Source: CAVOOW01 sp963697675
Lineage (GTDB): Bacteria > Actinomycetota > Actinomycetes > JACCUZ01
Reading direction: 5' to 3'
DNA: 64,000 nt
Assembly: GCA_963697675.1 (NCBI GenBank)
Contig: CAVOOW010000007.1
Location: 124,001 to 188,000, forward strand
Under the pieces are notes generated by a model, which made no database searches, was not told where the DNA came from, and saw only the letters and a list, made by a program, of their open reading frames with translations. The translations under genes and the position numbers were made by a program. Shown in pieces: positions 37,377 to 45,812 of this stretch; the stretch's first letter is position 1, and every line of letters begins with the position of its first letter.

Positions 37377-37796
37377 ATGTCTGCTGGAGAGATCGCGGGA
37401 CTCATCGCTGCCGTGGCGTTCGTGCTGCTGGTCGGCGTTCTCGCAGTGCCGCTCATCAAGCTGGGAAGCGTCTTCGATGAGACTCGCTACATGATCAAGG
37501 GCGTCTCGGGCGAGACCGTACCGCTGCTCAGCGAGGTCACGACGACCGTCACCACTACCAACGCCCAGCTCGTCAAGGTCGACACGATCACCGACAACGT
37601 CGTCAAGGTCACGACCAACGTCTCGGCGCTGACCGCACTGTTCGCAGCCACCCTCGGCAGCCCGGTCATCAAGGTCGCCGCCTTCAGCTACGGCGTCCGC
37701 AAGGCGCTGGCCGGCCGCAACCGCTCGCGCGTCGAGAAGCAGGTGCGTGACCAGCTCAAGGCCGAGCGTCGCGCCCGCAGGGGCAAGGCGTCATGA
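37377..37796 (+). CDS. DUF948 membrane protein
   Basis: A 139-residue protein with one N-terminal transmembrane helix (AGLIAAVAFVLLVGVLAVPLI) followed by a long amphipathic segment rich in Thr/Val/Asn (TTTVTTTNAQLVKVDTITDN), the DUF948 pattern, and a basic tail. Family function is unknown. ATG at 37377 is preceded by weak GG-rich sequence. The stop overlaps the next gene (ATGA), and this pair precedes alaS in many actinobacteria. Confidence 0.88.
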   Translation: MSAGEIAGLIAAVAFVLLVGVLAVPLIKLGSVFDETRYMIKGVSGETVPLLSEVTTTVTTTNAQLVKVDTITDNVVKVTTNVSALTALFAATLGSPVIKVAAFSYGVRKALAGRNRSRVEKQVRDQLKAERRARRGKAS

Positions 37797-38074
37797 AGCG
37801 CCTGTTCTGGATCGCCCTCGGGGCGACCGCGGGAGTGCTCGTCGTCCGCAAGCTGCAGAAGACGGCCCACGCCTACACACCGGGGGGCCTGGCCGAGAGC
37901 GTCCAGGGACTCGGCGACGATCTCCGTTACTTCGCCGAAGAGGTACGCGCGGGGATGGCTGAGCGAGAGATCGAGCTGCGCGACGCCCTGGGCATTGACG
38001 AGGACCCGGATTCCGACGACGACGGGTCCACCCAGACGCAGCGGTCGACCAGCCTCCGGAGGAGCGCCGGCTGA
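37793..38074 (+). CDS. Small membrane protein upstream of alaS
   Basis: A 93-residue protein with a short hydrophobic start (LFWIALGATAGVLVV), a helical stretch with acidic residues and a Asp/Ser-rich tail. It matches the small actinobacterial protein (DUF6167-like) that sits between DUF948 and alaS. It overlaps both neighbours by a few bases (ATGA before, TGATG after). No function known. Confidence 0.82.
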   Translation: MKRLFWIALGATAGVLVVRKLQKTAHAYTPGGLAESVQGLGDDLRYFAEEVRAGMAEREIELRDALGIDEDPDSDDDGSTQTQRSTSLRRSAG

Positions 38075-40755
38075 TGGACACCGCCGAGATCAAGCGTCGG
38101 TGGCTGGAGTTCTTCGGAACACGAGACCACACAGTCGTGCCGTCGAGCAGCCTGCTGTCCGACGACCCCAACCTGCTGTTCGTCCCCGCCGGCATGGTGC
38201 CGTTCAAGCCCTACTTCCTGGGCCAGGAGACACCGCCGTACAAACGCGCCACGAGCGTGCAGAAGTGCGTGCGCACCCTCGACATCGAAGAGGTCGGCCA
38301 GACCACGAGACACGGCACGTTTTTCCAGATGAACGGCAACTTCTCGTTCGGCGACTACTTCAAGGAACGCGCCATCGAGCTCGCCTGGGAGCTGTGCACC
38401 CGCTCCCAGGCCGACGGCGGCTTCGGCTTCCCTGAGTCCAAGCTGCTGGCCACCGTCTATGAGGACGACGACGAGGCGTTCGGGCTCTGGCGCAAGGTCG
38501 CCGGGCTCACCGACGGTCGCATCGTGCGGCTCGGCAAGAAGGAGAACTACTGGCACATGGGCGTCCCCGGACCGGGCGGCCCGTGCAGCGAGATCCTGAT
38601 CGACCGCGGACCTGAGTACGGCCCCGAGGGTGACGTCGAGAAGGCGGGCGACCGCTATCTCGAGTTCTGGAACCTCGTCTTCATGCAGTTCGAGCTGGGC
38701 GAGGTGCGCGCCAAGGACGACTTCGACATCATCGGCGACCTGCCGACCAAGAACATCGACACGGGTATGGGCCTAGAGCGGGTGGCCTTCCTGCTGCAGG
38801 GTGTCGACAACATCTACGAGATCGACGAGGTCCGGCCAGTCCTCGACCTCGCGGCCGGTCTCGCGAAAAAGACTTACGGCGCCTCGCATCCGGACGACGT
38901 ACGTCTGCGTGTCGTCGCCGACCACGTACGCAGCGCCCTGATGCTGATCAACGACGGCGTCACCCCCGGCAACGAGGCGCGCGGCTACGTCCTGCGCCGC
39001 CTGATCCGCCGCGTCGTGCGCGCGATGCGCCTGCTCGGCGTCGAGGACCCGGTGTTCCCGGAGCTGCTGCCGGCCAGCCGGGACGCGATGGCGCCGTCCT
39101 ATCCGGAGGTGGCGACCGGCTTCGAGCGCATCTCGTCGCTGGCCTACGCCGAGGAGGAGGCGTTCCGCCACACGCTGCGCGCGGGCACCACCCTGCTCGA
39201 CACGGCGGTGCGCGAGACAAAGAGTCAGGGCGGTACGTCGATCAGTGGCGACCGTGCGTTCCAGTTGCATGACACCTTCGGCTTCCCGATCGAGCTGACC
39301 CTCGAGATGGCGGCCGAGCAGGGCCTGTCGGTCGACGAGGTCGGGTTCCGCACCCTGATGCGCGAGCAGCGCGAGCGCGCCCGGGCCGACCAGAAGGAGA
39401 AGAAGCTCGGCAGCAGCGACGTCTCGGCCTACCGCGCGGCGCTCGACGGCGGGGGAGCGACGACGTTCACCGGCTACGAGGAGGTCGTCTCGCCGGCGAC
39501 CGTTGTCGGGGTGCTCGTCGGCGGCGCCGGTGTCCCGGCCGCGAGTCAGGGCCAGGACGTCGAGGTCGTGCTCGACCGGACGCCGTTCTATGCCGAGGGT
39601 GGCGGCCAGCTCGCCGACCAGGGCCGCCTGCTGCTCGACAGTGGGGCCATTGTCGACATCCGCGATGTCCAGACCCCGATCCCCGGCCTCACGGTGCACC
39701 GCGGCCAGGTGGTCAGCGGCGAGGTCGTCGTCGGCGACACGGCCGTCGCCGAGGTCGACGTCGAGCGCCGCCGGGCGATCAGCCGCGCGCACACGGCCAC
39801 CCACCTCGTACACAAGGCATTCCGCACGACGCTGGGCGAGACCGCGACCCAAGCCGGCTCGGAGAACGCGCCGGGGCGCTTCCGCTTCGACTTCTCCTCG
39901 CCCACCGCCGTGCCGCCGTCGGTGCTGCGCGACGTCGAGCAAGAGGTCAACGAGGTCCTTTCCGCCGACCTGCCGGTGCGGGCCGAGATCATGAGCCAGG
40001 AGCAGGCGCGTGACGCCGGGGCGATGGCGCTGTTCGGTGAGAAGTACGGGGACGAGGTCCGGGTCGTGTCGGTCGGCGACTGGGCGCGTGAGCTCTGCGG
40101 TGGCACACACGCACAGCGATCCGGGCAGCTCGGACTGGTCAAGATCCTCGGTGAGTCCTCGATCGGGGCGGGCGTGCGGCGCGTGGAGGCGCTGGTCGGC
40201 GTGGACGCCTACCGGTTCCTGGCGCGCGAGCACGCGCTCGTCGCCCAGCTGACCGACGCGCTCAAGGTGCGCCCCGAGGAGCTGCCCGACCGAGTGGCCC
40301 AGCTGACCGCGCGGCTGCGCGAGGTCGAGAAGGACCTCGAAAAGGTCCGGTCGGGTCAGGTGCTGGCGGCTGCGGCCGAGCTCGCGGCGAACCCGACCGA
40401 CGTGTTCGGCGTGGCCGTCGTGACCCATCGGCTGCCCGACGGCACCGGTGCCGACGACCTGCGCCGCCTCGTGCTCGACGTCCGGGGGCGGATCCCGGCC
40501 GACCGGCCGGCCGTCGTGGTCGGCATCGCGGTCGCCAACGAGCGCCCGGTGGTGGTCGTCGCCGTCAACGACAAGGGTCGCGAATGGGGCATCAAGGCGG
40601 GCGACCTGGTGCGGACAGCGGCCCAGGTGCTCGGCGGCGGGGGCGGGGGCAAGGACGATGTTGCCCAGGGCGGCGGCAGCGACCCCTCACGCGTCGACGA
40701 GGCCCTGAGCCAGATCGAACACGTCGTGGGGCAGCGCGTCACTGGCAGTGACTGA
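38074..40755 (+). CDS. alaS: Alanyl-tRNA synthetase
   Basis: Charges tRNA-Ala and edits mischarged Ser/Gly. The class II catalytic domain starts IKRRWLEFFGTRDHTVVPSSS; the editing domain has HTATHLVHKAFR and CGGTHAQRSGQLG zinc ligands; the C-terminal DHHA1 domain ends in a Gly-rich region (GGGGGGKDDVAQGGG). Length is 893 residues, normal. The ATG overlaps the stop of the small upstream gene. No frame problems in 2.7 kb. Confidence 0.97.
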   Translation: MDTAEIKRRWLEFFGTRDHTVVPSSSLLSDDPNLLFVPAGMVPFKPYFLGQETPPYKRATSVQKCVRTLDIEEVGQTTRHGTFFQMNGNFSFGDYFKERAIELAWELCTRSQADGGFGFPESKLLATVYEDDDEAFGLWRKVAGLTDGRIVRLGKKENYWHMGVPGPGGPCSEILIDRGPEYGPEGDVEKAGDRYLEFWNLVFMQFELGEVRAKDDFDIIGDLPTKNIDTGMGLERVAFLLQGVDNIYEIDEVRPVLDLAAGLAKKTYGASHPDDVRLRVVADHVRSALMLINDGVTPGNEARGYVLRRLIRRVVRAMRLLGVEDPVFPELLPASRDAMAPSYPEVATGFERISSLAYAEEEAFRHTLRAGTTLLDTAVRETKSQGGTSISGDRAFQLHDTFGFPIELTLEMAAEQGLSVDEVGFRTLMREQRERARADQKEKKLGSSDVSAYRAALDGGGATTFTGYEEVVSPATVVGVLVGGAGVPAASQGQDVEVVLDRTPFYAEGGGQLADQGRLLLDSGAIVDIRDVQTPIPGLTVHRGQVVSGEVVVGDTAVAEVDVERRRAISRAHTATHLVHKAFRTTLGETATQAGSENAPGRFRFDFSSPTAVPPSVLRDVEQEVNEVLSADLPVRAEIMSQEQARDAGAMALFGEKYGDEVRVVSVGDWARELCGGTHAQRSGQLGLVKILGESSIGAGVRRVEALVGVDAYRFLAREHALVAQLTDALKVRPEELPDRVAQLTARLREVEKDLEKVRSGQVLAAAAELAANPTDVFGVAVVTHRLPDGTGADDLRRLVLDVRGRIPADRPAVVVGIAVANERPVVVVAVNDKGREWGIKAGDLVRTAAQVLGGGGGGKDDVAQGGGSDPSRVDEALSQIEHVVGQRVTGSD

Positions 40756-40848
40756 CCGCCCACGCTCGATCGGCGCTCCGGCGGGTGTTTCAGCAGCGCC
40801 GACTGGGCATCCTTTCAGGATGTGCCTGATCGATGGGGGTCGCGGCGG

Positions 40849-41012
40849 GCTCTCACCTGCGGTTTCAGCGAGCCATCCCATGTCCTGCATGATCGACTTG
40901 GGTCGGAGGGGGCTCTCACCTGCGGTTTTACCGAGGGGTGTCGGTTACTGCATGATCGACTTTGAAGGTGCGCGGGAGGGCCCCAAGTCCTGCATGATCG
41001 ACTGTGAAGGTG
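40849..41012. repeat. Short dispersed repeats upstream of ruvX
   Basis: CTGCATGATCGAC occurs three times (from about 40884, 40948 and 40990), and a degenerate CCTGATCGAT lies at about 40825. CTCTCACCTGCGGTTT occurs twice (from about 40850 and 40914). The last two CATGATCGAC copies continue as CTTTGAAGGTG and CTGTGAAGGTG. The 276-base gap between alaS and ruvX is filled with these and no gene. Role unknown; duplicated promoter or binding sites are possible. Confidence 0.75.
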
Positions 41013-41031
41013 GGGGAGGGTGGGGGCGAGC

Positions 41032-41599
41032 GTGAGGGCCGGGGTGCGGCTGGGGGTGGACGTGGGGTCGGTGCGGGTCGGCGTGGCGCGCAGCGACCCC
41101 GCCGGGCTGCTCGCGACCCCGCTGGTCACGCTGCGTCGCGGCCGTACGGACCTGGCTGACCTGGCCGCGCTCGTGGCCGAGCACGCGGCCGTCGAGGTGG
41201 TCGTCGGGCTGCCACGTACGCTTGCTGACCGCGAGGGCAAGGCGGCGCAGGCGGCGACGTCGTACGCACGGCGCCTCGCGGAACGGCTGGGCCCGCGGCG
41301 TCGCGGTGCGCCTGGTCGACGAGCGGCTGAGCACGGTTTCGGCCCAGCGGGACCTCCGGGCGAATGGAATCGACACGCGCAAGGGTCGTAAGGTGATTGA
41401 CCAGGCCGCCGCTGTCATCATCTTGCAAGGCGCCCTTGACGCCGAACGGACAGCAGGAAAGGCACCCGGGCAGGTCCTGGGGCCAGGCCGTGACGCCGAA
41501 CGAGTAACGGAACAGGCACCGGGGCAGATTCCCGGGGTAGGCAATGACGGTGACGTCGGCGCCGGGGGAGCCGGCGCCGATGTGAAGGTGGACGAATGA
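41032..41599 (+). CDS. ruvX: YqgF/RuvX-type RNase H-fold protein (one extra base)
   Basis: Putative Holliday junction resolvase homologue, essential in many bacteria and linked to 16S rRNA processing. RLGVDVGSVRVGVARSDP opens the RNase H fold; VVVGLPRTLADREG and VDERLSTVSAQRDL follow. The frame shifts near 41290; deleting one G restores AERLARGVAVRLVDERL and 188 residues. GTG at 41032 follows a long G-rich stretch. The final 45 residues are an unusual Gly/Gln/Asp tail (APGQVLGPGRDAERV, then APGQIPGVGNDGD) with an internal APGQ repeat. The stop overlaps the mltG ATG. Confidence 0.9.
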
Positions 41600-42714
41600 C
41601 TGATCTCTCGGTCTGGACCGAGGGCCAACCGCCGCCCACCGGGCAGCGGCACCGCCGCCGAAAGAAGAAGGACCGCCGCGGCGGCCTCGCGGTGGTCCTG
41701 TCGCTGGTGCTGATCCTGGTCGTCGTGGGCGGTGGCTCCGCGCTGGCATTCGGCGCGGGATCGAAGCTCAAGGACATGTTCCACTCCACCAGTGCCGGGG
41801 ACTATCCGGGACCGGGCAGCGGCTCGGTGCAGATCGAGGTGGTCGCGGGCCAGTCGGTCGCCCAGATCGGGCGCACGCTGAAGGACAAGGGCGTCATCAA
41901 GACCGTCGACGCCTTCCTGCAGGTGGCCAACGCCGAACCGAGCCGCCTCGAGCGTCCAGCCCGGGTTCTATGCGTTCAAGCGCAAGATGACCGCCTCCGA
42001 CGCGCTGGCGACGCTGCTCGACCCGAACGCCCGCATCGAGGCCCGCGTGACGCTGCCGGAGGGCCTGCGCCTGGACGAGACGCTCAAGAAGCTCGCCAAG
42101 GAGGGCAAGCTGCCGCTGGCCGACCTGGAAAAGGCGCTGAAGAACGCCAAGTCGCTCGGCCTGCCCGCCTATGCCAAGGGCAACGCCGGAGGGTTTCCTG
42201 TTCCCGGCGACCTATGACGTCGCTCCGGACGCGACTGCCGAGTCGACACTCAAGCAGCTGTTCAAGGCCTACGACACCGCTGCGGACAAGGCCGGCGTGA
42301 CGCGGACCAACCGCACTCCCTACGAGATCGTCATCATCGCGAGCCTCGTCGAGGCCGAGGCCCGGCACGCCGAGGACTACGGCAAGGTCGCCCGCGTGGT
42401 CTACAACCGGCTGGAGAAGGGGATGCCGCTCCAGTTCGACTCCACGGTCAACTACGCCCTCAACGCCGACAAGCAGATCGTCACCAACCAGGATCTCGGC
42501 GTCGACTCCCCGTACAACACCTACAAGAACACGGGGCTGCCGCCCGGGCCGATCAACTCACCCGGCCTCGCGGCGCTGCAGGCCGCGGTCAACCCGACGG
42601 CGGGTGACTGGCTCTACTTCGTCACGACCAATCCCAAGACCGGCGAGACGAAGTTCGCCGACCACCTACGCGCAGTTCCTCAAGTACAAGGACGAGCTCA
42701 AGTCCAACCAATAA
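41596..42714 (+). CDS. mltG: MltG endolytic murein transglycosylase (three extra bases)
   Basis: Membrane-anchored YceG-family enzyme that terminates nascent peptidoglycan strands. There is a basic cytoplasmic N terminus (RHRRRKKKDRRG), one transmembrane helix (LAVVLSLVLILVVVGGGSALAF), a LysM-like domain and the catalytic domain with IASLVEAEARHAEDY (catalytic Glu), MPLQFDSTVNYAL and PYNTYKNTGLPPGPI. The frame steps forward near 41950, 42189 and 42662; repair gives 371 residues ending KYKDELKSNQ. aroE, which often follows mltG in actinobacteria, is absent here; the pilus locus follows instead. Confidence 0.9.
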
Positions 42715-42942
42715 CGCGCCGCGGTTGACCAGCGGGTCGCCCCGTTCGGCGGGTCGCCACGAGCCGCACGGCGAGCGTGGTGCCCCGTTCGGGCCCTGCG
42801 GCGACCGGCGGCGGGAAAACAGCACCCCGCCGCGGGCTGATCATCATGGAGCCGTGACTCAAGCGCGAGCGCTGTCCCGCCGATGGGCCTAGTGAGATGG
42901 ATCCGGGGCCGGAACCAGACAACGGGCACACGAGGTGGGTCG

Positions 42943-43598
42943 ATGACGCATTCGAACGGTACGGGCGCGCACGCTGAGGTAGGCGGGGATAGGTCAGCAC
43001 GACTGGACCGCATCCTCGCCGAGCTGGTCGGCCAGGTGCCCGAGATCGAAGCCGCCTCTGTCGTCTCGTTCGACGGGCTGCCGATGGCCTCCGCCCTGCC
43101 GCCCGGAATGGACGAGGACCGCGTCGCCGCCATGAGCGCCGCGCTGCTCTCGCTGGGCGAGCGGGCCGCCGAGGGTCTCGGACGCGGGGAGCTCTCCCAG
43201 GTCTACATCGAGGGGGAGAACGGCAACGTCTTCCTCGTCTCCGCCGACAACGAGGCCGTGCTCGTCGCGGTCGCGTCGCGCGGCGCCAAGGTCGGCATGA
43301 TGCTCTTCGAGATCCGCCACGCGGCGAAGGCGCTCGGTGCCGTGCTGCGTGTCGAGCAGCCGAGGCCGAGGCTGAGCCCGAGCCGGAGTACGAGCCCGAG
43401 CCGATCGCGGAGCTGATCCCCATGCCACCGCCCGAGCAGCTGCGCCCGGTCGCCCAGGGCGGCTGGCCCGAGCAGCACGTGGCCGAGCATGCCCGCGTGG
43501 TCGAGCACTCGAGCTGGGCCGACGGGCGCGGCAGCCTCCCGCCGATCGGTGCGTCCGCCGCCGCGACCACATCAACCGACGTAAGCAACTGGAGCTGA
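42943..43598 (+). CDS. Roadblock/LC7-domain protein, MglB-like (one base missing)
   Basis: Residues about 15-125 form a roadblock fold (LDRILAELVGQVPEIEAASVVSFDGLPMAS; EGENGNVFLVSADNEAVLVAVA), the family that includes MglB, the GTPase-activating partner of MglA. The frame breaks near 43360. Adding one G continues as AEAEAEPEYEPEPIAELIP, an acidic linker, and a tail ending SNWS with a stop at 43598, 2 bases before the next gene; total about 218 residues. It is the first gene of the pilus locus; a small GTPase lies two genes on. Confidence 0.85.
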
Positions 43599-43599
43599 T

Positions 43600-44901
43600 A
43601 TGAAGCTTGAGGGCTCTCTAGACGCCTTCAGCCTGCCCGACATCTTCCAGCTGCTGAGCTTCACGAAGAAGTCGGGGGGACTGCACCTCGCCAGTGACGG
43701 CTGCGACGGTGTCGTGTTCTTCTCCGGCGGCCAGGTGACCGGTGCGTCCGCTGACGGATCACGCCAGCCGCTCGCCCGCCGGCTGATCGGCGCTGGCGCG
43801 GTCGGCGACGAGGCTCTCGCGGCTGCGGTGCAGACCGCGACCCACGGCGAGTCCGTCGGCGTGGTCAAGGCGCTGCTCGACCAGGGATCCATCGAGGGCG
43901 AGCTGCTGCGGCAGGCGGTGACCGACCAGTCGGTCGACGCCGTCTTCGACCTGCTGCGCTGGCAGCAGGGCGACTTCGCGTTCGTCGTGGACGAGGTCAA
44001 CCCCGACGACGTCGGAGTCACCCTGTCGATCGAGGCGATCCTGGCCGACGCCGAGTCGCGCACCGGCAGCTGGGAAAGCGTCTCGCAGATCGTGCCCTCG
44101 GCCGACGCGCTCCTCTCCATGCCGGTCGTACTCCCTGCCGACCCCCAGATCTCCCGCGAAGAATGGTCGCTGCTGGCGCTCGTGGACGGCCGGCGCAGCG
44201 TCGCCGAGCTCGTCGACCTGACCGGCAGCGGGCACTACGCCGTGGTGTCGACGCTGGCCGGCATGGTCGCGCGCGGCCTGCTCGAGGTGCGCAACGCGGC
44301 CGACGCGACCGAGGATCACGTCGGTGTCGTCGTACGTCGACAGGGGTTGCTCGCCGCGCTGGAAGGTTCACCGTTCCAGCCGGTCAGGAGCTCGGCAGTC
44401 GAGGCCAAGCCGCCCGTTGCGGCCGCAGTCGAGGCACCCGCGGAGGTCGTTGCCGCCAACGAGCCCCAGATGGCGCCTGACTTCGGGTCGCCCAACGGGG
44501 CCGACGCGCACCCGAACGGTGGACCGGACGCCGCCGAGCACCCCGTCCTCGCCACCCAGGACGTGGCCGACGACGACGTACCCACTCCTGACGGCGACCC
44601 GGGTCTCGTGACCGTCGCCAACGGCGAGAGCCCGATGATGCTCGTCGGGACCCACGTGCCCGGCGACGTCGTGCCGCCGCGGCCGGAGCCGTTCCTGCCC
44701 AAGCGACAGGCCGACTTCGACGAGTCCGGTCAGTCGCCCACGACCCGCCCCATGCAGGTGCGGGGCGGACCCGGCAACGGTGGCGTCATCGGCGCCAACG
44801 CCGTCGCTCTCGACCCCGAGGCGGTTCCGATGATCGAACGCGACCCCAACGTCAACCGCAGCCTGATGCTCCGGCTCATCGCCGGTGTGAGGGGTCTCTA
44901 G
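43600..44901 (+). CDS. DUF4388 protein of the pilus locus
   Basis: A 433-residue protein beginning MKLEGSLDAFSLPDIFQLLS, the DUF4388 (PATAN-like) signature found in bacterial signalling proteins. Residues about 1-150 form this domain; a second helical, winged-helix-like region (EWSLLALVDGRRSVAELVDL) follows; the last 170 residues are a disordered Pro/Asp/Ala-rich tail ending RSLMLRLIAGVRGL. No frame problems. It lies between a roadblock protein and a Ras-like GTPase, so it may be an effector or scaffold of that switch. The stop overlaps the GTPase start (TAGTG). Confidence 0.88.
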   Translation: MKLEGSLDAFSLPDIFQLLSFTKKSGGLHLASDGCDGVVFFSGGQVTGASADGSRQPLARRLIGAGAVGDEALAAAVQTATHGESVGVVKALLDQGSIEGELLRQAVTDQSVDAVFDLLRWQQGDFAFVVDEVNPDDVGVTLSIEAILADAESRTGSWESVSQIVPSADALLSMPVVLPADPQISREEWSLLALVDGRRSVAELVDLTGSGHYAVVSTLAGMVARGLLEVRNAADATEDHVGVVVRRQGLLAALEGSPFQPVRSSAVEAKPPVAAAVEAPAEVVAANEPQMAPDFGSPNGADAHPNGGPDAAEHPVLATQDVADDDVPTPDGDPGLVTVANGESPMMLVGTHVPGDVVPPRPEPFLPKRQADFDESGQSPTTRPMQVRGGPGNGGVIGANAVALDPEAVPMIERDPNVNRSLMLRLIAGVRGL

Positions 44902-45477
44902 TGGCAACTCCACGCACGCGAAACCGTGGCGGCCAGGCCGTGAAGGTCGTCGTGACCGGACCGTTCGCGGCCGGCAAGACCACCCTGATCCGCACCATCA
45001 GCGAGATCACGGTGCTCTCGACCGAGCGCGGGGTCACTGACTCGACCCGCAAACGCAAGGCCGAGACGACGGTCGCGATGGACTTCGGGCGCATCACGAT
45101 CGACCGCGATCTCGTGCTCTATCTGTTCGGCACGCCGGGTCAGGACCGTTTCGACTTCATGTGGGAGATCCTCGGCGAGGGCATGATCGGCTATCTGCTG
45201 CTCATCGACGCGGACCGCGAAGACTCCGTGGAGCAGGCGGCCGCGATCCACCAGGCGTTCCGCAAGATGGCGCGCGTGCCCTTACGTCGTCGCGCTCAAC
45301 CGGGCCTCGGCCGACGACCACGCGCTGGTCGACAAGGTGCGCACCCGCCTCGACATCCCCGGCGAGATCGCCATCCTCGCGTGCGACGCAACCGACAAGG
45401 AGTCGGTCAAGAATGTGCTGCTCGCTCTTCTCTACGCCGTCCTCGATGAGGTCGAAACGCAGTCCGTGCGCGTCTGA
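44901..45477 (+). CDS. Small Ras-like GTPase, MglA-like (one extra base)
   Basis: P-loop GTPase of the actinobacterial ATP/GTP-binding type. Walker A GPFAAGKTT (about residues 20-28), switch region TTVAMDFGRI, DxxG-like LFGTPGQDRFDF, and the guanine-specificity motif ALNRAS in place of NKxD. The frame shifts near 45282; deleting one base restores ARVPYVVALNRASADDHALV and the rest to a stop at 45477, 191 residues. With the roadblock protein upstream it resembles the MglA/MglB pair controlling pilus polarity in Myxococcus and Thermus; the link to pili here is inferred from position. Confidence 0.85.
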
Positions 45478-45486
45478 GCCCTCTCG

Positions 45487-45708
45487 ATGATCCAGGCGAT
45501 GTTTCAGGTGACGAGTGACGTGGTCGCGGCGCCCGCAGGCCGGGCGCGCTATGCCGGCCCGGACTTCCAGGAGGGCCGGCACAGGCGGGTCTACCCCGAC
45601 CTGGTGGTCCATCTCGTCTTTGACGACCTGTCCGAGCTCAGCCTCGGCTCGGACAGCGCCGTCGGCAGGTCACTCGGGCATCTGGCGAGTTGGCTCGTTG
45701 AACGTTAA
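45487..45708 (+). CDS. Small protein of unknown function before pilB
   Basis: A 73-residue reading frame (MIQAMFQVTSDVVAAPAG...) starting 9 bases after the GTPase stop and in the operon direction. It has no transmembrane helix, a central Arg/His-rich stretch and an acidic, leucine-rich C-terminal half (VVHLVFDDLSELSLG). I do not recognise a family. Given the number of indels nearby, its exact end is uncertain. Confidence 0.5.
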   Translation: MIQAMFQVTSDVVAAPAGRARYAGPDFQEGRHRRVYPDLVVHLVFDDLSELSLGSDSAVGRSLGHLASWLVER

Positions 45709-45812
45709 GCACCGGGTCGTGGCCCGTTGATCGCTTCAGGACAGCGCTCAGACGCCCGATGCACGAAAGAGTCGGCGTGCATGGAGCCCGCCCCGGCCGA
45801 ACAGGAGCACGC

